Translations under genes and position numbers: made by a program | The notes under the pieces: generated by a model | What the model was told of the DNA's origin: nothing | Database searches by the model: none | What the model saw: only the letters and a program-made list of their open reading frames with translations | Shown: positions 1-5,526 of the stretch, piece by piece | Layout of the letters: each line of letters begins with the position of its first letter | How positions within the stretch are numbered: position 1 is the first letter of the stretch | From: Candidatus Heimdallarchaeota archaeon | GTDB taxonomy: Archaea; Asgardarchaeota; Heimdallarchaeia; Hodarchaeales; LC-3 | DNA length: 5,526 bases | NCBI GenBank assembly: GCA_027364495.1 | Contig: DAHXPE010000011.1 | Location: forward strand, 1-5,526 | Reading direction: 5' to 3'

Positions 1-330
1 TAAAAAACCGTTCATGGAAAGATCTTCAGTTCTTGAGATGAAATTGCCTGCTGCATTGTTTATGAGGCCAGAAATTTCATGCTCATTCATCATTTTGTTT
101 ATAATTTCTTTAATCTTATCAAAATCTCTAATGTCTGATGAATAAGTGAAACTTTCAATCCCCTTTTCCTTGAGAGAATTTCTTGCTTTATTCAGTTTTT
201 CCTTATCTCTGCTAATTATATGAATTACTGCTCCATATGAGCCAAGTGTATTTGCCATCTGGAGGCCAAGTCCTGAACCCCCGCCTGTAATAATTATGCC
301 TTTACCGGAAAACGGTTTTCCATTAAGCAT
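1..330 (-). CDS. SDR-family oxidoreductase, 2,4-dienoyl-CoA reductase-like (5' part; 3' end outside window)
   Basis: This is the N-terminal 110 residues of a short-chain dehydrogenase/reductase with a Rossmann fold. The dinucleotide-binding loop TGGGSGLG is at residues 15-22, an SR pair at 40-41 follows strand 2 (a basic residue there usually favours NADP(H)), an acidic DIRD is at 66-69, and NNAAGNF is at 91-97. In the family NNAAGNF is typical of 2,4-dienoyl-CoA reductases and close trans-enoyl-CoA reductases, which act on acyl-CoA double bonds in the cytoplasm. The catalytic Tyr-x-x-x-Lys lies beyond the left edge, so activity cannot be confirmed. The ATG at 330-328 is the only reasonable start because an in-frame TGA (339-337) sits two codons upstream. 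It has no obvious tie to the glycosyltransferases and is separated from them by 321 bases, so it is probably its own unit. Another SDR subfamily remains possible. Confidence 0.88.
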   Translation of the reverse strand, partial: MLNGKPFSGKGIIITGGGSGLGLQMANTLGSYGAVIHIISRDKEKLNKARNSLKEKGIESFTYSSDIRDFDKIKEIINKMMNEHEISGLINNAAGNFISRTEDLSMNGFL

Positions 331-340
331 ATGAGTTCAT

Positions 341-346
341 CCTCAC
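341..346 (-). promoter_or_regulatory. Possible ribosome binding site of the SDR gene
   Basis: On the minus strand GTGAGG, continuing as GAGGATGA, ends about 10 bases before the ATG at 330. GAGG can pair with the 16S 3' end. It is the only start in the window with a fairly normal Shine-Dalgarno site, which suggests this gene is read from a leadered transcript, unlike its neighbours. Confidence 0.4.
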
Positions 347-385
347 ATATATCATTAAGTTTAGGTATCCTGTCTTAGAAAAAAA

Positions 386-393
386 GGTTTAAA
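386..393 (-). promoter_or_regulatory. TATA-like box upstream of the SDR gene
   Basis: TTTAAACC on the minus strand, preceded by GC. An archaeal start site about 26 bases downstream would fall near position 364 and leave a leader of some 34 bases that includes the GAGG site. This fits but is weak, because such boxes are common in AT-rich DNA. Confidence 0.3.
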
Positions 394-589
394 GCTTAAA
401 TCAAACAATCCTAAAACATATTATTCCCTCTCTGGCATTTTTAAACATGGAGAAACAAATATTTTTACACAGATAAAATGAAATGTTTTGACCACAGCAT
501 AAAAATAGGTGTCTTAGTGCGATGATTTTGAGGTTGAAGTATGACCTGCTAATCTAGATCAATTCTCAATCCTTTTACCAAGAATGGTG

Positions 590-651
590 AAATGAAAAAA
601 TATACTGAATCAACCTTTTTAAAATAGACACGATAAAAATTTTAAGAAATC
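590..651 (-). terminator. T-rich 3' flank of the GT4 gene, possible terminator
   Basis: Reading the minus strand beyond the stop at 654-652, there are T runs such as ATTTTTATC, CTATTTT and finally TTTTTTC near 600-594, with no strong hairpin. Archaeal RNA polymerase commonly terminates at oligo-T tracts. In DNA this AT-rich the assignment is tentative. Confidence 0.35.
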
Positions 652-1860
652 TCAATAATTTAATTTTGTGTAATGATCTGCAAGAACTTTTATGTCGTAC
701 TTTTTAGCAATATCTCCATTCCACTTAGGGGTTATTTTGGGAGAAACTAATAATTTTATAATGGATTCGGCTAATTCAGAAACGTTGTTTGGTGATATAA
801 GAATTTTATTCTCAAGTTCAAGTAAAATTTCATTGTGGGCACCAGTATTGGTTGCAACTGTTTTAATCCCAAGTATTGCAGCTTCAATTGCATTTATACC
901 GAATCCTTCCCTTCTTGAGGGTATAATAAAAACTTTGCAATTACTCATTAAGTAAAGCTTTTCTTCTTCATTCACTCTACCTAACAACGTAATTTTCTCA
1001 GATAAGTTAAGTTTGGAAATTAAATTTTTTAATTTAAATATATATGGACTACTATCACCTGCAATGATTAATCTTAACTCAGAGTAATTTGCGGAAATAT
1101 CAGAAAATGCTTTGACCAGCAAATCAAAACCTTTGTTTTCAACAATTCTGCCGATTGAAAATATAAATGGGCTTTTCAAATTAATTTTGATATTATAAAT
1201 TAAAAGTTCGTTTTTGTTGCTTAATTTCATATAATTTTCTTTAAGTCCGGTTGTGTCAATCCCAATATTGATTAGTTGAACTTTTTTCTTAACGACTAAA
1301 CCACAATAAACTGAAATATCGTTTAAACTTTGGTTACTAAACACCAAAATTTTATCAATTTTAGTCAAAACTATTCTACCGACAGTTGTGTATAGAAACT
1401 TTGAGATGATCCCTAAAAAAAAGTTATATTGTGCTATTGGTATTCCATGGTGAGTTAGTATAATTCTATTTCTAAATCTTTTAGGAATAGTGAGCAATGC
1501 TAACAATGGTAGTGTTTCTAAAATTCCATGAATCACTATCAAGTCGAATTTATCAATATTTTTTCTAATCCATTTGTTAAAATTTAAAAAGGATCTAATT
1601 GTTAGTGGCATATAATAAGAAACACTGCTTAAAAGAGGTGGAGAATTGATAAGATAATAAAACATAGTTTTATACGAAAATTTCTGATCTGTCTGATTTC
1701 TAAAGTTTCTAAATTTACTTGATACATTATTTGGTACAGAGGAGATTACTGTAACTGAATTTCCATCAAGTTCCCAACTTTCCGCTAATAGTTTAAATAA
1801 TTCAGTGCCTCCACCTCTAACATATGGGACAAAATCAGGATTTATTTGTAATATGTTCAT
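652..1860 (-). CDS. Glycosyltransferase, GT4 (group 1) family, intact
   Basis: Predicted retaining GT-B glycosyltransferase of 402 residues that would move a sugar from a nucleotide sugar to a lipid-linked or surface glycan at the cytoplasmic membrane face. The N-domain begins MNILQINPDF with a GGG loop at 16-18; HHG is at 137-139. The S-rich segment FSNQS (174-178) and NIGID (198-202) mark the domain junction. In the C-domain, GR at 237-238 and K243 fit the diphosphate-binding GR...K motif. E318-GFGINAI-E326 is a perfect E-x7-E, followed by conserved TNTGAHNE. Length is normal and no transmembrane helix is evident. I chose ATG 1860 over the in-frame GTG at 1866 because a TATA-like box ends 24 bases before the ATG and MNILQI is a typical N-terminus. 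AGGTG ends only 3 bases before the ATG, too close for an ordinary ribosome site. The donor and acceptor cannot be told from sequence. Confidence 0.93.
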   Translation of the reverse strand: MNILQINPDFVPYVRGGGTELFKLLAESWELDGNSVTVISSVPNNVSSKFRNFRNQTDQKFSYKTMFYYLINSPPLLSSVSYYMPLTIRSFLNFNKWIRKNIDKFDLIVIHGILETLPLLALLTIPKRFRNRIILTHHGIPIAQYNFFLGIISKFLYTTVGRIVLTKIDKILVFSNQSLNDISVYCGLVVKKKVQLINIGIDTTGLKENYMKLSNKNELLIYNIKINLKSPFIFSIGRIVENKGFDLLVKAFSDISANYSELRLIIAGDSSPYIFKLKNLISKLNLSEKITLLGRVNEEEKLYLMSNCKVFIIPSRREGFGINAIEAAILGIKTVATNTGAHNEILLELENKILISPNNVSELAESIIKLLVSPKITPKWNGDIAKKYDIKVLADHYTKLNY

Positions 1861-1883
1861 ATACACCTACCCTTACCATTGTA

Positions 1884-1892
1884 TTTTATATT
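1884..1892 (-). promoter_or_regulatory. TATA box of the GT4 gene
   Basis: AATATAAAA on the minus strand ends 24 bases before the A of ATG 1860, the spacing expected for an archaeal TATA box driving a leaderless or nearly leaderless mRNA. It lies inside the last codons of the decayed reading frame upstream (stop at 1875-1873). A second box-like sequence, CTTATAACC, is just upstream near 1895-1903. Confidence 0.55.
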
Positions 1893-2304
1893 TGGTTATA
1901 AGTTGGTTCCTAAAAAAACTTTTACTTTTAACGATTGTTAAATTTCTATAAATTTTTTTGTTAATTTGTGTGTTAGCATTAAAGACATCCTTTAACTCTT
2001 ATATTGTTTTTCCACCTTGCTTATGAACATACAAAGTGGTCATCCACACGGATCAATTTTCACTTATTTTCTCGCTCACACTTATCCTGTAAGAAGTAAA
2101 CTCAATATATTGCGAACACAAACACCGATACATGGGACATAGGAGGTTACGGATTTAATTGCAAACTCTGCTGAGAAAAAGTTTTTACTCCAAATTATAT
2201 AATTTGTTGCGATAGATTTGGGATAGTCTATTGATCTAAACTGTGTAACATTTCCACGGTATTTACGATGGAATATTGCGAACAAAGATTATTCATTGAA
2301 AGAG

Positions 2305-2398
2305 AAAAATAATGAAGTGATGAAACAAAGAAACTTCTCCCTGTAAAACTAATATTCTATTGCACAAAAATTGATGCAAATGAAATAAGCAAACTTCT
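2305..2398. repeat. Degenerate direct repeat, two copies about 60 bases apart
   Basis: On the minus strand, 2398-2366 and 2338-2305 both begin AGAAGTTT and continue with similar T-rich sequence containing TTTCAT. In the decayed frame the copies read EVCLFHLHQFL and EVSLFHHFIIFL. This could be an internal duplication that arose during decay, or chance similarity in low-complexity DNA. Confidence 0.25.
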
Positions 2399-2711
2399 AT
2401 ACTTGTAAATAAGTATGGAAAGATAGTTGAAGTGTGCAAAGTTTTAAATTAGATGTGACCCTTAAATAATTTCATTAATAAATACTCAGAAAGTACTAAT
2501 TGATTGGAAATTTCACTATTACCATAGAATTACCCTTCAATGTTACTCAGACATCGAAAAATCAGCAGAAATGATGTAAAAGAATTAATAAAAACATTAT
2601 GCTAAATCAGAGTCAAACTTCTCTCTTTACATATTTTATCTGAGAATTGCTCATTATAATTAAATAAAATTGGTTCTCTATTAAGAACTTAAAGCATCTA
2701 ATTTGATATTC

Positions 2712-3494
2712 CTATTTAGTGTCAAAATATTTTTTTTTCAAAAGTTCTATGTGCGGTTTAATTTTTTTTAAAGTTTTACTATTTGTATGATGAAAATAAA
2801 CTCTCAAAGTATCAATAAACATCCTTTCGATTACTTTAAGGTTAATTCCTGAATTTTCCTGATTAATCCTTAGCGTGATTGGCAATTCTCGAATTTTGAA
2901 ACCATTTATTTTTGATAATAGCAGGAGTTCAATATCATATGCATATCGATCGATTGTCAGATTTTTTAATATCACCTCTAGTGCTGATCGTTTTATTAGT
3001 TTGAGACCAACCTGCGAATCTTTGACTTTTATATCGAAAAGCGTCCTAGAATAGAGATGGTAAAGTATACTTAGAGATTTTCTTATTGGGGATATTGAAG
3101 ATTTTGAACCTTTTACCCTTTTAGAACCGATTACAATATCGATTTCATTTTCTATAGAATATTTTAAAAATGTTAATATGTAACCAGGATCTATATTCAA
3201 ATCTGAATCGTAAAAAGCTATTCTTTCCCCTCTTGCCTTTTTAGATCCCATTCTTAATGCATATCCTTTACCTTTGTTTGGAAAGTAACTTTCGATTATA
3301 GCAAATTCCTCCAATCTCATTAGTTCACTTGATGATGAATCAATACTACCATCATTTACGGCAATAATCTCAAATCTATATCCAGAAGTCTTTAAAGTGT
3401 CGTAAGTTTTTAATATTGCATTCCTGATAATTTGTTCTTCATTATAAACTGGCATAATTACTGAAATGTCAAGTTTTAAATCGGAATTAATCAT
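2712..3494 (-). CDS. Family-2 glycosyltransferase, dolichyl-phosphate sugar synthase-like (Alg5/Dpm1 type), intact
   Basis: Predicted GT-A transferase of 260 residues. Relatives move glucose, mannose or a uronic acid from a nucleotide sugar to dolichyl phosphate, giving membrane-bound donors for N-glycan or surface-glycan assembly. ISVIMPVYNEE (10-20) starts the fold, VNDGS (46-50) binds nucleotide, and NKGKGYALRMG (73-83) is the Alg5-like N-x-G-K-G-x-A motif. The metal-binding D-x-D is DSD at 96-98, where DAD is more usual. GSKR (123-126), DSQVGLK (159-165) and RYAYDIELL (183-191) follow in family order. It ends without the C-terminal membrane helices of longer relatives, so it is probably peripheral to the membrane. 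I prefer ATG 3494 over GTG 3515: a TATA box ends 22 bases before the ATG, the GTG directly abuts that box, and the extra seven residues precede the conserved fold. The exact sugar cannot be told. Confidence 0.9.
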   Translation of the reverse strand: MINSDLKLDISVIMPVYNEEQIIRNAILKTYDTLKTSGYRFEIIAVNDGSIDSSSSELMRLEEFAIIESYFPNKGKGYALRMGSKKARGERIAFYDSDLNIDPGYILTFLKYSIENEIDIVIGSKRVKGSKSSISPIRKSLSILYHLYSRTLFDIKVKDSQVGLKLIKRSALEVILKNLTIDRYAYDIELLLLSKINGFKIRELPITLRINQENSGINLKVIERMFIDTLRVYFHHTNSKTLKKIKPHIELLKKKYFDTK

Positions 3495-3514
3495 CGTCAA
3501 GTAAAAAATTTTCA

Positions 3515-4547
3515 CTATTTAAATGTTTTTCCTATTTTCTCTGTTAAAAGAGTCCACGCACATCTTTCTTTTTGATCTCGTTTTGCTATTGTAAAATTCA
3601 ATATGAGTCCTAATGAATCTAATATTTGTGTTTTTATATAATGTATTAACATTGCCATCATTGTACAGATGTCAACTCTATACTAACTGCTTGAGACTAA
3701 AATGATATGGAATGAAACAAGGTTTAACCCGATCTTCAAAAGAAATAAACAATCATAATGTGTAAGAAAAATAGGGTTAATCTCATAAAACATAAAGAAA
3801 TAATGAATGTGACGAATGCAATACGTTGAGGTAATAATAATAGAATGTCGAATGATATAAATCGGTGATCAGGAAAGATAACGAAACCTACTAGAGACAT
3901 TTAAAAAATTATGATTGTTTACGAAATGAATTTCACCTGTGAAGGATATAATGCATAAAAAGGCGTAAAATAAGACTTAAAAAGATATTGTAGAATCTAA
4001 AATAGATGAGAAATCCTGCTTATAACTGCTATAGGAAAGAATAGTAAACATTTTTTTGTTATCTATTGAATGTATTCCTATTGTGGCCATAATTATATTT
4101 TCTGGAAAGTTCCATGTCCGTTATCTTTGAAAATCCAATTGTTTTCCCTATAAAAAGTTAGAGAATCATACCCAATAAAAATGGTAACACAGATTTTAAA
4201 GTGCTCATCATTTGTGATATTATATTGCTCTCTGAAACTTTGGGAAAATTTAAGAGAAAGATAAACTAACTAACGAAATTCTGCCACTTGCTTAGAAGCA
4301 ACTTCTTCAAATGAAAAACACCTTAAACTTCTGGATAAGATAATCTTTGAGTATTTATGGCAATAACAAAACAGATGTGCCACACACATTGGTACACTTA
4401 TCCACAGTTTCAATGAAGAAAGTAAAGGAGATTTCGTGAAAAACTTTAGAAAAATTTTGATTTACTTCATCAACCCAACACTATCAAATGAGTGACTGTA
4501 TTAACCTCAAAGTATGTACACATAGAAATTTTATGGTTCATGTTCAT
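3515..4547 (-). pseudogene. Decayed gene, probably a GT4-like glycosyltransferase
   Basis: The 1.03 kb between two live glycosyltransferases is a broken gene in three frames. Segment 1 is 4547-4473 (MNMNHKISMCTYFEVNTVTH), then TGA. Segment 2 is 4500-4096 with stops at 4464 and 4272; it holds SFREQYN and IFIGYDSLTFYREN, like the KI-x-VI-x-x-GYD-x-x-x-F junction of GT4 enzymes. Segment 3 is 4120-3515 with stops at 3979, 3871 and 3685; it holds ATIGIHSIDNKKM, ISFTGEIHF, SSRFRYLS-stop-SPIYIIRHS, HYDCLFLLKIGLNLVSFHI and a tail AKRDQKERCAW resembling the A...E.F.W end of the family. Only three stops in about 200 codons is far below chance here. The E-x7-E pair can be placed at two sites, and neither keeps both glutamates. 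Total length, about 344 codons, is normal for GT4, and a TATA-like box survives upstream. I am fairly sure this is a coding relic and less sure of the family. Confidence 0.6.
3516..3523 (-). promoter_or_regulatory. TATA box of the family-2 glycosyltransferase gene
   Basis: TTTAAATA on the minus strand ends 22 bases before ATG 3494, matching an archaeal core promoter with a leaderless transcript. The following G completes TAG (3517-3515), the stop codon of the decayed gene upstream, so the box and the dead gene's end share bases. No Shine-Dalgarno site precedes the ATG, which supports leaderless translation. Confidence 0.6.
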
Positions 4548-4571
4548 TAAAAATGTTATAGCGAAACTGGC

Positions 4572-4579
4572 ATATATTT
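4572..4579 (-). promoter_or_regulatory. TATA-like box of the decayed glycosyltransferase gene
   Basis: AAATATAT on the minus strand ends 25 bases before ATG 4547, nearly the same spacing as at the two live minus-strand glycosyltransferases. The dead gene may therefore still be transcribed. This helps fix the original start. Confidence 0.45.
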
Positions 4580-4638
4580 CTAAAACAGTAATAAATAACT
4601 TTATTCCTAACATAGAAGAAAGTGTGATGACCCAAATT

Positions 4639-4647
4639 TAATATATA
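4639..4647 (+). promoter_or_regulatory. TATA-like box of the plus-strand glycosyltransferase
   Basis: TAATATATA, inside TTTAATATATACTT, ends 26 bases before GTG 4673 and 50 before ATG 4697. The spacing favours a leaderless transcript starting at or near the GTG. It forms a divergent pair with the box at 4579-4572; the two lie about 60 bases apart. A further AT-rich candidate, TTTATTTA at 4653-4660, is less well placed. Confidence 0.45.
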
Positions 4648-4672
4648 CTTTCTTTATTTATCAAAGAGATAA

Positions 4673-5526
4673 GTGTCTGATTTGTATGGCTATCCTATGA
4701 TCTCCGTAATTATCGTTTGCCATGAAAGGAGAAATTTCATTTTACAGGCTATTAAGTCGGTTGAAAGACAAACTATTTCAAAGGACCTATATGAAATCAT
4801 TGTAGTGAAAAATTTTTTGGATGAAAAAATAGATAAATATATAGAATGTCTTAATGGTAAGAATATCCTCTCTATGGAAACCAGTGGATGGTCGAAATTA
4901 ATATGTGGAGTTAAAGCTTCAGAAGGTGAGATATTGTGTTTTCTTGATGATGACGATATGTTTAGAGAGGATAAACTTGAAAATATTTTTACCATATTTA
5001 ATAAATATCAATCCCTTTGCTTTTTACACAACGGTTACCTCAAAATTTTGGAAAACGAAGAGATAAATATTTCTAAATATAATAAATCCTTTGAAAACTC
5101 TCATTTGAAACTTTTTGATACAACTATTGATAAAGATCTCTATAAAGCAATAAAAATGAGGTTAGATTTTAATTCAAGTTCTATATCGGTGAAGAAAAAA
5201 TACATTTTGAATCGCCTTGAAACCCCTAATGATTCAATAATAAAGAGTGTTGATACTTTTATATTTTATTTAATGCTTGAAAACAGTTTGACTATTGCAA
5301 ATTATTCTGAAAAGCTTACCTTTTATAGATACCATAATAGTGTTTCCAATTATGTCAATATGCCCTCACAGAAAATAATTGAATCTAAAATAAATTATTT
5401 AACATTGTTTACACAATCTTTAGAGATTCTCAAAGAAAATTTTACTAGGCAAATGTTAATCAATCTAATTGATGGTAAAATATCCTCGATTAAATGTTGG
5501 AGGTATTTTATAGATAGATCATTCAC
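4673..5526 (+). CDS. Family-2 glycosyltransferase (3' end outside window)
   Basis: Predicted GT-A transferase, likely cytoplasmic and acting on a lipid-linked glycan. Numbering from ATG 4697, ISVIIVCHERR (2-12) is the nucleotide-binding start, with CHER where many relatives have TYNR. EIIVVKNFLDEKID (33-46) replaces the usual VDDGS loop with a KNF-D-E form that I associate with archaeal members. DDDD at 84-87 after ILCFL is the metal-binding D-x-D region, and LCFLHNGY follows around residue 110. At least 276 codons are present and the frame is open to the edge. An in-frame TAA at 4670-4672 limits the start to GTG 4673, TTG 4682 or ATG 4697. I use the GTG because of the promoter spacing and because YPMISVII resembles the YP-x-VSVI beginnings of relatives, but ATG 4697 is a real alternative. 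The gene is divergent from the decayed gene, and no Shine-Dalgarno site is seen at any candidate. Confidence 0.87.
   Translation, partial: MSDLYGYPMISVIIVCHERRNFILQAIKSVERQTISKDLYEIIVVKNFLDEKIDKYIECLNGKNILSMETSGWSKLICGVKASEGEILCFLDDDDMFREDKLENIFTIFNKYQSLCFLHNGYLKILENEEINISKYNKSFENSHLKLFDTTIDKDLYKAIKMRLDFNSSSISVKKKYILNRLETPNDSIIKSVDTFIFYLMLENSLTIANYSEKLTFYRYHNSVSNYVNMPSQKIIESKINYLTLFTQSLEILKENFTRQMLINLIDGKISSIKCWRYFIDRSF

Larger units (their letters stand above)
331..651. other. Intergenic stretch without a gene
   Basis: This holds the leader and probable promoter of the SDR gene at its left end and the T-rich 3' flank of the GT4 gene at its right end. I found no persuasive reading frame, RNA gene or repeat in the middle (about 400-585). 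It is AT-rich with scattered short A and T runs. Confidence 0.6.
1873..2688 (-). pseudogene. Probable decayed coding region, family not recognised
   Basis: No intact gene fills this 0.8 kb stretch, but the minus strand shows long open pieces joined by frame changes. One frame runs 2688-2296 with stops at 2604, 2532 and 2451. A second runs 2291-2082 with no internal stop (ILFAIFHRKYRGN ... SKNFFSAEFAIKSVTSY ... LLLTG). The first frame is then usable again from about 2151 to the TAA at 1875-1873, with stops at 2055 and 2001, ending in the basic ELKDVFNANTQINKKIYRN and later FFRNQLITKYK. In DNA this AT-rich a stop is expected about every 12-14 codons, so the open pieces exceed chance, though less clearly than in the 3515-4547 relic. 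A possible original start is ATG 2654 (MSNSQIKYVKREV). At about 260 codons it would suit a small transferase, but I cannot name one. Reading the plus strand is a weaker alternative. Confidence 0.42.

Noticed and set aside
552..559. Palindrome ATCTAGAT
   Set aside because: An eight-base palindrome with no partner copy and no link to a start site; expected by chance.
692..955. Open plus-strand frame of 87 codons starting MSYFLAISPF
   Set aside because: It lies entirely antisense to the C-terminal domain of the intact GT4 gene, whose motifs are clear, so it is a shadow.
2082..2285. Minus-strand frame of 67 codons as a stand-alone small gene
   Set aside because: It would start only at TTG, has no promoter at the right distance, and joins other open pieces on the same strand; it is better read as one segment of a decayed gene.
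1996..2343. Plus-strand reading with MNIQSGHPHGSIFTYF and ANSAEKKFL, loosely like a GT4 N-domain
   Set aside because: It has stops at 2140, 2200 and 2224, no clear start signal and no continuation beyond 2343. It is kept only as an alternative to the minus-strand relic.
4274..4492. Coding-like plus-strand reading with one stop (GTLIHSFNEESKGDF and flanks)
   Set aside because: It mirrors the long minus-strand segment of the decayed transferase. The minus strand extends further and has a promoter, a start and family-like fragments.
4690..4995. Open minus-strand frame of 101 codons
   Set aside because: It is antisense to the start and DDDD region of the plus-strand glycosyltransferase, which has recognisable family motifs.
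1..5526. CRISPR array, tRNA, rRNA, transposase or defence genes
   Set aside because: No regularly spaced repeats, cloverleaf pattern, conserved rRNA block, or transposase or nuclease motif was visible on either strand.

Overview
The window is AT-rich and looks archaeal, plausibly a thermoacidophile of the Thermoplasmatales or Sulfolobales type. The grounds are TATA-like boxes ending about 22-26 bases before start codons, no well-placed Shine-Dalgarno site before most starts (leaderless style), AGA/AGG/ATA-rich codon use, and two family-2 glycosyltransferases of archaeal flavour. The lineage is an inference, not something I could test.

Layout. 1-330 (minus): start of a short-chain dehydrogenase resembling 2,4-dienoyl-CoA reductase, running off the left edge. 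331-651: non-coding, with the SDR leader and the 3' flank of the next gene. 652-1860 (minus): intact GT4-type glycosyltransferase. 1873-2688 (minus): no intact gene, but a probable decayed one of unknown family. 2712-3494 (minus): intact family-2 glycosyltransferase resembling dolichyl-phosphate sugar synthases. 3515-4547 (minus): a broken, probably GT4-like gene with at least two frameshifts and five internal stops that still has a TATA-like box and an ATG at its 5' end. 4548-4672: divergent promoter region. 4673-5526 (plus): a second family-2 glycosyltransferase, cut by the right edge.

Together this is a surface-glycan or N-glycan assembly locus in which three live glycosyltransferases alternate with two dead genes. 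Each live gene appears to have its own promoter. For both live minus-strand glycosyltransferases that promoter lies within the last codons of the dead gene upstream, which may be why they remain expressible after their neighbours decayed. I see no CRISPR array, tRNA, rRNA, transposase or defence system. The most informative result is the pair of decayed genes in stretches that would otherwise be called empty.
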